Shown here: piece by piece, positions 56,454 to 64,000 of the stretch | Numbering within the stretch: the first letter of the stretch is position 1 | How the letters are laid out: each line of letters opens with the position of its first letter | Origin: Planctomycetota bacterium | Lineage (GTDB): Bacteria > Planctomycetota > Planctomycetia > Pirellulales > Pirellulaceae | Reading direction: 5' to 3' | Assembly (NCBI GenBank): GCA_016872775.1 | Contig: VGZA01000022.1 | Span: 19,143-83,142, forward strand | DNA length: 64,000 nt | The notes under the pieces: model-generated | Databases searched by the model: none | What the model was told of the DNA's origin: nothing | What the model saw: only the letters and a program-made list of their open reading frames with translations | Translations under genes and position numbers: made by a program

Positions 56454-56762
56454 ATCGGTCTCCGTCGCGTCGGTCCATGCTGCAAACGATGCGTTTCCGC
56501 GATTTGAGTGTACTCATTCTACCGCGTGACGCGAAGGTTTTCGCGGCGGAATTCAATTCCCATGTGATATCAACTCGCAGGACGAAACGGCCTGCTCGCA
56601 TAATTAGCCCGCCCTGATGGCGTGTCGTATTTCAACTTCAGAAAACAAGCTCACGTTAGAGGGCCGCTTATTTTACAAAAGGCCATCACCGTAAAATAAG
56701 GAGGCTCAGCCACCGTTCCTATTCAACCCGCGAAGAACAAGCATGGACGAGGCTTCCGCATA
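56454..56762. other. 309-bp gap within the DUF1549-DUF1501 module
   Basis: No reading frame of protein character. Unusually long for the spacing between DUF1549/DUF1553 and DUF1501 genes. It is A+T-rich compared with the genes and contains the inverted repeat listed at 56667-56700, so it may carry a separate promoter for the DUF1501-PPC pair. Confidence 0.45.
56667..56700. promoter_or_regulatory. 10-bp inverted repeat CTTATTTTAC/GTAAAATAAG
   Basis: A perfect A+T-rich inverted repeat (arms 56667-56676 and 56691-56700, 14-bp spacer), 63 bp beyond the DUF1549 gene's stop and upstream of the DUF1501 gene. No T-run follows, so an operator or RNA hairpin is more likely than a terminator. Role unknown. 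Confidence 0.4.
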
Positions 56763-59363
56763 TCAATGGTTGAGCAGAAAGTCGGGTGAATTCAGCAACG
56801 TCCAGAGAAAATCCGCGGCGGCGTCACGCGGCGGCGATGCCGCGAAAAGCTCGAGACCGATCTGGCGTTCCTGCGAGTTTGGCGGGCGACCTACCGCCGC
56901 GAGCGACAGTTCCTCGACGATCTCGCCTGCCGCCGCGCCCGCGGCCAGCAACCGGTCGACCCTGCTGCCTGGCGCCACGAGCCGCGACTCGACTTCCGGC
57001 GCATTCATCAAGTGCAACGCTTGAGCCATCGTCGGCTCATTTGACCTGCCACACTCGCAGGGACTGGTCCGCTCCGGCCGCCCGAAGATCTCGAGGAAGT
57101 AGTTCGGCAGACGGTTATCCCACAGCTGGACCGCGCGCGTACTTGGTGCACGCCCTGGAAACGGCTCGGGGATTCCCGTCACGTCGGAAATGGCGTCCAG
57201 CAGGATCTCGGCGTTCAGCCTGCGCGGGTAATAGTGTGAAAAATTCTGCTCGTCGTCCGCATTGCCAGCGACAGTCTGCGACGACGCCTGATAGGTGTCC
57301 GAAACGGCGATTTCCCGCAGCACGGCCCGCAAATCGTATCGGGTTGCCGCAACGCGCTCCGACAGATAACGCAGCAGCTCAGGGTTGGACGCGGGGTTGG
57401 TGGTACGCAGATCGTCCTCCGGTTCCACCAGGCCTCGTCCGAACATCTGCTTCCACAAACGATTGGCGATCAGTTCAGCGAACCAGGGATTCGACGGCGC
57501 CACCAGCCAGTCCGCGAGTGCCACGCGAATATCACCCGCATAGCGATCGATCGGCGGTCCGTCGAGTACGTGGGGCGCAATGACGCGCTGCGAATTGGGA
57601 ATGCGCGTTTCGCGCACACCCGCGTGATAAACCAGTACCCGATCCGCGCCGATCGGCTGCCGCTCGAGCCCCTGAAAGAACGCTGCCAGCCCATAGAAAT
57701 CGTCCTGCGACCAGCGTTCGAACGGGTGGTGGTGGCACTGGGCACACTCCAGCCGAACGCCCAGGAACGCCTGGGAAATCAACCGTGCAAGTCCTTCGGC
57801 ATTCTCCACCGTGCGGAACAAGTTCGCCGGTCCGCTGCGGGCCGAATTCCCGGAGCCGGTGATCAAGTCGCGCACCAGTTCGTCGTAGGGCCGGTGCCGC
57901 GCGAGTTGCTCGCGCAGCCAGCGGTGTAATTCATACGCGCCCCGCTCGCCTAATTTGCGCCGGTCAACCAGCAGGATGTCGGCCAATTTCAAAGCCCAGA
58001 TGTCGGCGAATTCTCCCGACTCCAGCAGATCGTTCACCCATCGCTCACGTTTGTCCGGTCGCCCGTCGGCCAGAAACCGCCGGACTTCCGCGGGGGTCGG
58101 CAAACGGCCAGCAATATCGACGGTTACACGACGCAGAAAGGTCGGATCGTCCGCGCCCGGCGAAGCCGGAATGCCCAGCAGACGCAGGCGCGCTGTGACC
58201 TGCTGATCGATCGCCGAACGGCCTTCGATACGCGGCCGCTCGGTCGCGACCGAATCCGCGCGTGGCATCAATAATCGGACGGCACCCACCTGTCCCATGT
58301 AGGCCACGGTGATCGTTGCCTGGCCCGGCGTCAGACCAACCTGCACGCGACCCTGCGCATCGACTTCCGCCAGTTGCGACGCGTTGGAAGCATACGCCGC
58401 CGCAGCGGTCACATCACGCTCGCGACCGTCGGAGTAGATCGCGGTGGCGAGTATCCGCATGCGTCCACCAACGTGGATCACGCGTTCCTGCGGCTCCACG
58501 CGGAGTCCGATCAGACGAGGCGCATCGCTGCTGCCCCAAGGCATCCCCTGGCGAATCCATTCCAACATCAACAGGTGATCCGAAGAATCCGGCGCCATCC
58601 TCTGGCCACCACCATGCGGCACGCCGCCGGTCGGCTTCGTCAGCAATAAACTGCGATCCGGCTGCGCTGGAAAAATCCGCCGTCCCCGGCCCTCCTTGGT
58701 CAAGGCGTCGTAATCGGCCTGGGGATCGAATGCGAATACCGAGAGCTTAAACCCGTTTTGACCCGCGGCGCGGCCGTGACAACCTCCGCTATTGCAGCCC
58801 AGCTTTGAGAAGATCGGCGTCACATCGTTTTCAAAATGGACGGTCGGGCGCCTCGCGAATTCGGTCACCCGCACCGGCACGACGATCGTCGTGCTCCCCA
58901 AGGCCGCATGCAATTGGGTCTCTCCGTCCCCCGCCGCGACCATCGTTGTTCCCTCGACCCGGGCGACGTCCCGATTCAGCGACGCAAGCGTTACCAGATC
59001 GGTGCAATCGAACGTCGTTCCTTGCGCATCGGTTGCCGCGAAGACGACCTGCTGACGGCGATTGTTGGGATGCAAGTCAATTCGAAGGGGCGCTGCCCGA
59101 AGCGATTCGATCCGCGGGAACGCTCCGTCCTCCACGCGAGCTACCTGCGCCATGCGCGTTTCGACGCCGGTCAACGAAGCGGGCGGCACGGGTGGCTCGA
59201 ATGCCCACGCCACAAGCCCCGGCGCGATCGCCGCCGCCGCGACGAGTCCCGCCGCCACGCGCGCGAACATATTCCACGCAGAAAGGACCACCGCCACGCT
59301 ACCGTGCCGACACCCGATGTTGTTTCGGCACGTCGGCATTCGCGTCGCGCTCCTCACATTCAA
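56763..59363 (-). CDS. DUF1549/DUF1553 planctomycete cytochrome-like protein with Ig-like domain
   Basis: 866 residues from ATG 59363; ATG 59339 (AGGAG 10 bp before it) is an alternative. A hydrophobic export segment (VAAGLVAAAAIAPGLVAWAF) precedes a CNSGGCHG cytochrome-like motif (~190), a BIG2-type Ig domain (~295-350), DUF1549 (DPTFLRRVTVDIAGRLPTPAEVRRFLAD onwards, with CAQCHHHPFERWSQDDF) and DUF1553 (NPWFAELIANRLWKQMFGRGLVEPEDDL to the C-terminus). Function unproven; paired with DUF1501. Confidence 0.87.
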   Translation of the reverse strand: MNVRSATRMPTCRNNIGCRHGSVAVVLSAWNMFARVAAGLVAAAAIAPGLVAWAFEPPVPPASLTGVETRMAQVARVEDGAFPRIESLRAAPLRIDLHPNNRRQQVVFAATDAQGTTFDCTDLVTLASLNRDVARVEGTTMVAAGDGETQLHAALGSTTIVVPVRVTEFARRPTVHFENDVTPIFSKLGCNSGGCHGRAAGQNGFKLSVFAFDPQADYDALTKEGRGRRIFPAQPDRSLLLTKPTGGVPHGGGQRMAPDSSDHLLMLEWIRQGMPWGSSDAPRLIGLRVEPQERVIHVGGRMRILATAIYSDGRERDVTAAAAYASNASQLAEVDAQGRVQVGLTPGQATITVAYMGQVGAVRLLMPRADSVATERPRIEGRSAIDQQVTARLRLLGIPASPGADDPTFLRRVTVDIAGRLPTPAEVRRFLADGRPDKRERWVNDLLESGEFADIWALKLADILLVDRRKLGERGAYELHRWLREQLARHRPYDELVRDLITGSGNSARSGPANLFRTVENAEGLARLISQAFLGVRLECAQCHHHPFERWSQDDFYGLAAFFQGLERQPIGADRVLVYHAGVRETRIPNSQRVIAPHVLDGPPIDRYAGDIRVALADWLVAPSNPWFAELIANRLWKQMFGRGLVEPEDDLRTTNPASNPELLRYLSERVAATRYDLRAVLREIAVSDTYQASSQTVAGNADDEQNFSHYYPRRLNAEILLDAISDVTGIPEPFPGRAPSTRAVQLWDNRLPNYFLEIFGRPERTSPCECGRSNEPTMAQALHLMNAPEVESRLVAPGSRVDRLLAAGAAAGEIVEELSLAAVGRPPNSQERQIGLELFAASPPRDAAADFLWTLLNSPDFLLNH

Positions 59364-59383
59364 GAGAAGGAATGAACTGCCCG

Positions 59384-61993
59384 TTACTCGCGGTTTTCCA
59401 CGGCCGCTGTCGGCGATCCGGACACCAGTTTCGTCTCCCGATTCTCGCGAATCGCGACCGCTTTGTCGATTGCTTGCACAATGGTGCCCCGCGTGATCGG
59501 CCCTTCAAAGAGAATCACTGGCTTGCCCGGCGCCGGAAAAACCGCATACAGCGGCAACTGATGGCTGGTATGGCCCAGCGCGTTCATCAATTCGGCGATC
59601 TCAGGCCGCTCTCCCGTATAGTCCGCTCGGAAGGTAATCACCTCGTTTCGCGCCAGCAACCGATTCGTTTCTTCCACGTTGATGACGAGCCGCTCGTTGG
59701 CCTTGCAGACCAGACACCATTCGGCGGTGAAGTCGACGAGCACGATCTTGCCGCTTTGCAGCGATTCCTGGAACGCGGCCGTGGTGAATTCCGTCCAGAA
59801 TTTGTGGGGGACAAGCAACCAAAACGAAGCGTATCCGACCCCCGCCGCCATGGCGATGGCGACGGCCCACGCCTTGAGCTTCTGATCGATTTCGGCGGTA
59901 ATCGAGGTGCGGCCGATCCACCAGCATGCAGCCCAGATTCCCACCAAGAGTCCAAACGTCGCCGCGACAAACTGCGATTTCAAGAACGAGAAAATGAAGG
60001 CCACCGTCGCCAGCAGCACGAAACCCATCACCTGCTTGAACGTTTCCATCCACATTCCCGGTTTGGGCAGGAATTTTACGAAGGCCGGAAAGACTCCAAT
60101 CACAAGGTACGGCGCGGCCATCCCGACGCCTAACGACGCAAACGTCAGAAAGGTGGTTGCCGGAGGCTGTTGCACCGACCAGGTCAACGCCGAACCCATA
60201 AAGGGACCCGTGCAGGGCGTGGCCAGCAAGGTCGTGAGAATTCCTTTGCAAAAGGCGCCGAAAGGGCCTTCACGTTCGGCCATCTTCGCCGTCGAGCCGG
60301 ACCCGACAAAGCCGGGAATCGGGATCTCCCACACTCCCAGCATGCTCAACGCGAACGCGAAGACCAGGCATGCCAGGATGATCGTAAACGGAGCGCTGTT
60401 GAACTGTTCACCCCAGCCCAACTGCGACGTAATCGCGACAGCCGCCAGCCCGAGAAACACCGAAATAATACCGAGGGAATAGGTCAAGTTGAGGATAAAG
60501 ATCTGCTTGCGACTTCCGTGACTCTGACTGACAAAGGAGAGCACTTTCAAGCCGATCACCGGGAGCACGCAAGGCATGAAGTTCAACGAGAACCCACCCA
60601 GGAACGCCAGTCCGATCGCGGCGAACAATGTCAGACCGGCTGCCCCACCCGAGCCATCCAGGGTCTGCGTCTCGAATTTCTGCTTTGATGCCAGCGCGGT
60701 AGGCGGATCCGATTCACCGCCAGCCGAATCTCCGTTGGACGAGTTGCCCACCGACGGAGTCGACTGCGAACCAGCATCAGGCAGAACTGCCGATTCGTCG
60801 CGCGCCAGTGAGGGCGCATCTCCCGTGTCGCCCTGCAAGTTCCGCTGGGACCATTCCGCAGCTAGAGCGTACTTGGCGGGAGCAATCTCCGCCGCCGCGA
60901 CCCGCGGGCTGCTACCTAAGCTCACGGTGAGCTGGAATTGGGCGCCGGTCGGGGCCTCACAAGCGTCTTCGTTGCAAACCTGAAATCCGACGAAACCTCG
61001 GATGGCATAGTCGCCCGGTCTGGCGTCGGCCGGAATTTGAACAGGGATCGACCAGCCAATCTTCTCGCGATAGTACGCAGCGTCTGGCTTGGACACGTCG
61101 GGGACCCGATCCGGCTGCGCCGCGTCGCGCTTCCAACCCTTGGGCAGTTCCAGACCGATCACCGTGGGCTTATTTACTCCCGCGCCCACGTCTCCGGAAT
61201 TTTCCAGTGCGTAAACATGAAACGGACTTTCGGGGATTGCGGCGACGTTGATCGTAAACCGACTTCCGGGCGCAGGCCGATCGGTAGTTGAGTTGATCTC
61301 GATCGAGCAATGCGTCGTCTTGGGGCGGTAGGGACCCGGCTTGCCCTGAGCAAGTCGGGGCAGCGTGGCCGCAGTGCCACTCGCCGAATTTGAACTGCGT
61401 TCCGTCGATGTCGACGGAAAGCCTATTAGCTTTACTTTGACCTTTTCGCTGAACTGCACACAAACGTTTTTGCAGGCCTGCCCTTTTGCCTCGAGCTCTA
61501 CTTTCCAGGTACCGACGTTCACGCCGGCCGGCAACTGCACGGGGGCACGCCAGATCACTTTTCCCGAATGCTCCTCGACGGGCACTTCGTACTCCGGCAC
61601 GGTCCGTATCTCCGGCGCGACGTCGGGCCGAAACGGTCCCTTCAATTCGATCGCGGGAGTCGATTTCAGACTGAGCTTTGTCGGCAGCGGCCCGCCTCGT
61701 TTCTGGGTTGTCGAGTAAATATGCCAATCGTCCTGCACCGATGCGGTAACGATCAGCTCACCCGTCGGTCCGCCGTTGGTCGCTTCGATTCTCGCTTCGA
61801 CCGTTACGTTCGAAACTTGAAACAACGAATTGTCCGCGCCTTGCTGGTCAGGGAAAAGCGACAGCTTGGGCGCGTCTTGTTGCGCAGTTGTTACTCCAGT
61901 TGCCGCGAAAATTACGCCCACAAATGCGATCCAACGGAGCCATCGAGCGGGGCAACTGTGTCTGGAATCGAAAGTCTCATGCGACGGGAACAT
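59384..61993 (-). CDS. DsbD-type thiol:disulfide interchange protein with duplicated sensor domain
   Basis: 869 residues. Signal peptide, then two DsbD-alpha-like beta-sandwiches (~45-195 with QACKNVC; ~225-360 with QVCNEDAC), a Ser/Pro linker, about eight membrane helices with the DsbD Cys pair (NFMPCVLPVIGLK and LATPCTGPFMGSAL), and a C-terminal thioredoxin domain with EWCLVCK (~764-770). Carries electrons from the cytosol to periplasmic thiols. Standard DsbD has a single alpha domain. Located 20 bp from the DUF1549 gene start, so likely the first gene of that transcript. Confidence 0.85.
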   Translation of the reverse strand: MFPSHETFDSRHSCPARWLRWIAFVGVIFAATGVTTAQQDAPKLSLFPDQQGADNSLFQVSNVTVEARIEATNGGPTGELIVTASVQDDWHIYSTTQKRGGPLPTKLSLKSTPAIELKGPFRPDVAPEIRTVPEYEVPVEEHSGKVIWRAPVQLPAGVNVGTWKVELEAKGQACKNVCVQFSEKVKVKLIGFPSTSTERSSNSASGTAATLPRLAQGKPGPYRPKTTHCSIEINSTTDRPAPGSRFTINVAAIPESPFHVYALENSGDVGAGVNKPTVIGLELPKGWKRDAAQPDRVPDVSKPDAAYYREKIGWSIPVQIPADARPGDYAIRGFVGFQVCNEDACEAPTGAQFQLTVSLGSSPRVAAAEIAPAKYALAAEWSQRNLQGDTGDAPSLARDESAVLPDAGSQSTPSVGNSSNGDSAGGESDPPTALASKQKFETQTLDGSGGAAGLTLFAAIGLAFLGGFSLNFMPCVLPVIGLKVLSFVSQSHGSRKQIFILNLTYSLGIISVFLGLAAVAITSQLGWGEQFNSAPFTIILACLVFAFALSMLGVWEIPIPGFVGSGSTAKMAEREGPFGAFCKGILTTLLATPCTGPFMGSALTWSVQQPPATTFLTFASLGVGMAAPYLVIGVFPAFVKFLPKPGMWMETFKQVMGFVLLATVAFIFSFLKSQFVAATFGLLVGIWAACWWIGRTSITAEIDQKLKAWAVAIAMAAGVGYASFWLLVPHKFWTEFTTAAFQESLQSGKIVLVDFTAEWCLVCKANERLVINVEETNRLLARNEVITFRADYTGERPEIAELMNALGHTSHQLPLYAVFPAPGKPVILFEGPITRGTIVQAIDKAVAIRENRETKLVSGSPTAAVENRE

Positions 61994-62087
61994 CTAGATA
62001 CCTCTGTTTTTCAGCCTGATTCCATGATTATTCAACTGAGATTCGCCACACGGCCACAACGATTCATTGCGTGTGGATCAATTGTAC

Positions 62088-63215
62088 TCAACCCCGTTTT
62101 GCAGGGTCAATCGAAGCAGGGAGTGCATGAACAACGTCCGCCATCCGGCATAATCGACGAAACGACTCCAGGAACCGCAGTTCAACCGCGTTGGGATCTT
62201 CAAATCGGCGCCGTTCCAGCAACAACCATTGCAGCCATTGCATCGGAGTCAGAAACGCGGCTGACGCGTCCAGCAACGTCACCAGTTCGCGCTCCGAGTC
62301 GCCCAGTTCGCCAACCGCGGCATAATCGTCCAAACATTCGCCCCATGGCATCTCGATATATTGCAGCAGACTACCCAGCAGCCTGGACAAATCACCCGCA
62401 ACCGTCTCATGCCTCATCGCCCCAAAATCGACGACGCCCACCAGTTGGGACGCATCGAAAAAGAGATGCGCATGCCAGATGTCCCGTATGCACGGCACGA
62501 TGGGTACCGCGTGTTTCCAGGACGACAACTGCCGGCGAAGTCGTTCCGCACCGCCGCGAAACATCTCCACCGTTGGCCGAACGAACTCCCGCAGTGCCGA
62601 CCAGCCAGTCTCCGGCGGAACTCCAACCAATTGCGAAACCACGGAGCGCTGGTACTCGTCGATCTGCCGCAGTCTCGCCCCGACCACCTCGGGGACGCCC
62701 ATCCGTCGTGCCCCATCGATTTGCACGGCCTCGCGGTGGAAATCGGCTAGAAACCGTACTGCGGCTAATACCCTTTCACGGCTTGGCCGCACGGCAAAAT
62801 CGGCCTGGCCCGGCATCCAGGCGGTCCATTCCCACAATGCACCGCCATGGCTCAGAATCGTCGAGCCGGCTTGGTTAGGAATCGGGGCCGCGACCGGAAG
62901 CCGTACGTTATGCCGTAATCCCAACAAGACCTTGTGAATCCAGGCCAGCCTGTCCACCGACGGGTGCCCCTGCGGCCAGCGCCGCAGGCAGAAAGTCCTG
63001 CAGGCACCCCCATCTTGGAGTTGCGGGCGGGAATCTACGGCCCAATCGTGACCCCCTACCGCTTCGGCTGCGTAGGTATGCTCCGTGCGACCTTGAATTC
63101 GCCATAATCGGGCCCCGCTGAACCCGCCAGCTCCGGCCAGATCCTCGACCCGATCGACGAGATCGACCGGAATGAACTGACCGACGACAGATTTGATATT
63201 GGCTGGCACGGACAT
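62088..63215 (-). CDS. Phosphotransferase-fold (APH/CotS-like) protein
   Basis: 375 residues. The catalytic loop reads CIRDIWHAHLFF instead of HGDxxxxN: the Asp is kept but the Mg-binding Asn is replaced by His. VVDFGAM is the DFG-like metal motif and HETVAGDLSRLLGSL follows as usual. The N-lobe has ALWEWTAWMPGQ. Small-molecule kinase activity is likely but the altered loop lowers certainty. Substrate unknown. Confidence 0.7.
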   Translation of the reverse strand: MSVPANIKSVVGQFIPVDLVDRVEDLAGAGGFSGARLWRIQGRTEHTYAAEAVGGHDWAVDSRPQLQDGGACRTFCLRRWPQGHPSVDRLAWIHKVLLGLRHNVRLPVAAPIPNQAGSTILSHGGALWEWTAWMPGQADFAVRPSRERVLAAVRFLADFHREAVQIDGARRMGVPEVVGARLRQIDEYQRSVVSQLVGVPPETGWSALREFVRPTVEMFRGGAERLRRQLSSWKHAVPIVPCIRDIWHAHLFFDASQLVGVVDFGAMRHETVAGDLSRLLGSLLQYIEMPWGECLDDYAAVGELGDSERELVTLLDASAAFLTPMQWLQWLLLERRRFEDPNAVELRFLESFRRLCRMADVVHALPASIDPAKRG

Positions 63216-63364
63216 AACGCCGCGTTTTGCACCTGCGCCCCAGAAATCGCCCCCCGTCAGACTGGGCGAACTGGAAAAGCGGCTAATTTAGGCTATATTT
63301 ATCGGTCGCATCGATTTTTGGAGTATCGCCGATCTACCCAACTAAATCCAGTGAGTTCCCCGCC

Positions 63365-64000
63365 ATGAGACTGTTCGCCACCTGGGGTTTCTGCCTCGGT
63401 ATCTTTGCACTGTCCGTCAATCCGGCTCCTGCGGATGACCCGAAACCGAACACCGCGTCCGCGCCGGATAAAGTCGCCGCTGGAGAGGCGCCCGGAGCAC
63501 CGAGCGGCCAACCCGGTACACCGCCCGCCGCCGCTGCGCCGCCTTATGCCTCCATTTTGAAAGACGCGAAGCCAGTCAGCGGATTGATGACCATGTACCA
63601 AAAGGGCGGCGGGTTGCTCGCGGAACTTGGCCCCGGAGGTGAATACAACAGCGAGTACATCATTTTGATTTCGATCGCCAAAGGCATCAGCCAAGGACAA
63701 TTGCTCGGCGGCATGAGCTGGGGATTCGGCGACGATTGGATCTGGACCTTCCGCAAGATCGACGACAAAGTGCATATCGTGCGCAAGAACGTGCGGTTCC
63801 GAGCCAACCCGCGAACCCCCGAAGCCGCGGCAGTCGGAAAGGCTTATACCGATTCGGTCCTTTTCAGCCTGCCGATTATCGCTCAAGGTCCGCGCGGCGG
63901 TGATCTGGTTGACTTCGGATCAGTGTTCATGAGCGATCTGCCACAGATCTCGCATGCTCTGCCCGGATTCAGTTTCGCTCAAAATCGATCGACCTGGGCA
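63365..64000 (+). CDS. Zinc metalloprotease family protein, DUF5118/DUF5117 N-terminus (cut by window end)
   Basis: Starts at ATG 63365 and is open to the end of the window. Signal peptide (residues 1-24), a Pro/Ala-rich linker, then GLMTMYQKGGGLLAELGPGGEYNSEYIILISIAKGISQG...GGMSWGFGDDWIWTFRKIDDKVHIVRKNVRFRA, which matches the N-terminal part of DUF5117-containing exported zinc metalloproteases. The HExxH site would lie beyond the window. Confidence 0.7.
   Translation, partial: MRLFATWGFCLGIFALSVNPAPADDPKPNTASAPDKVAAGEAPGAPSGQPGTPPAAAAPPYASILKDAKPVSGLMTMYQKGGGLLAELGPGGEYNSEYIILISIAKGISQGQLLGGMSWGFGDDWIWTFRKIDDKVHIVRKNVRFRANPRTPEAAAVGKAYTDSVLFSLPIIAQGPRGGDLVDFGSVFMSDLPQISHALPGFSFAQNRSTWA

Noticed and set aside
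58805..60133. Long plus-strand frame (442 codons) across the DUF1549 and DsbD genes
   Set aside because: It is antisense to two genes with clear domains, and His/Arg-rich as expected from a shadow frame in GC-rich DNA.

Overview
The window looks like a chromosomal segment of a GC-rich member of the Planctomycetota, probably a Pirellulales/Planctomycetales relative. The evidence is its families: two Tat-exported DUF1501 proteins, a DUF1549/DUF1553 protein with a planctomycete cytochrome motif, a decayed DUF1592/DUF1585 protein, an LEPR-XLL/dockerin surface protein, a Trx/PDZ protein with a haem motif, a cytochrome-DUF6797 protein, PQQ-propeller and pre-peptidase-domain proteins, and an ECF sigma factor beside a Ser/Thr-kinase remnant. 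No rRNA, tRNA, phage, insertion sequence or CRISPR array was seen.

Layout. 1-835: a gene-free stretch with a strong sigma70-type promoter, a run of stable hairpins and a textbook intrinsic terminator, read here as an undescribed ~275-nt non-coding RNA, flanked by copies of a 16-bp palindrome. 836-4574: an NTase-HD protein, a small secreted protein, a sulfite-oxidase-fold protein fused to pentapeptide repeats, and a zinc-ribbon tail-anchored protein. 4663-8733: a tightly coupled four-gene operon (M24 hydrolase, class IV aminotransferase, aspartoacylase-family deacylase, threonine-synthase-fold PLP enzyme) whose chemistry resembles ectoine-type degradation clusters. 8803-12585: DUF1501, CotH-type and small membrane proteins. 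12635-15865: one polypeptide carrying all three parts of the AmmeMemoRadiSam system. 15971-21370: DUF3467 tandem protein, second zinc-ribbon protein, S1-domain protein, Trx/PDZ protein. 21371-22831: degraded DNA with a DUF1592-family pseudogene.

22872-39533: PQQ propeller, LOG-family protein, large cytochrome protein, TMEM143/DUF3754 homologue, HAD phosphatase, asnS with an unknown coupled gene, a LamG/propeller protein, a dockerin surface protein and a YbaK-type editing protein. 39835-46881: multi-pass membrane protein, hslVU protease operon, heavy-metal P-type ATPase, REP-like hairpin repeats, TIGR01777 epimerase. 46878-47794: a deletion scar joining a truncated ECF sigma factor to the tail of a kinase gene. 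47917-52588: SLC13 transporter, RraA-like protein and amidohydrolase in a row, with a convergent C45 acyl-hydrolase. 52650-61993: the planctomycete DUF1549/DUF1553-DUF1501-pre-peptidase module, with a DsbD-type thiol reductase upstream. 62088-64000: an aminoglycoside-phosphotransferase-fold protein and the start of a DUF5117/5118-type metalloprotease cut by the window edge.

Most genes are ordinary for the phylum. The least explained items are the candidate RNA at 499-775, the 4663-8733 operon, the triple-fusion AmmeMemoRadiSam protein and the sigma/kinase scar. All functional calls rest on motif reading by eye; no database search was run.
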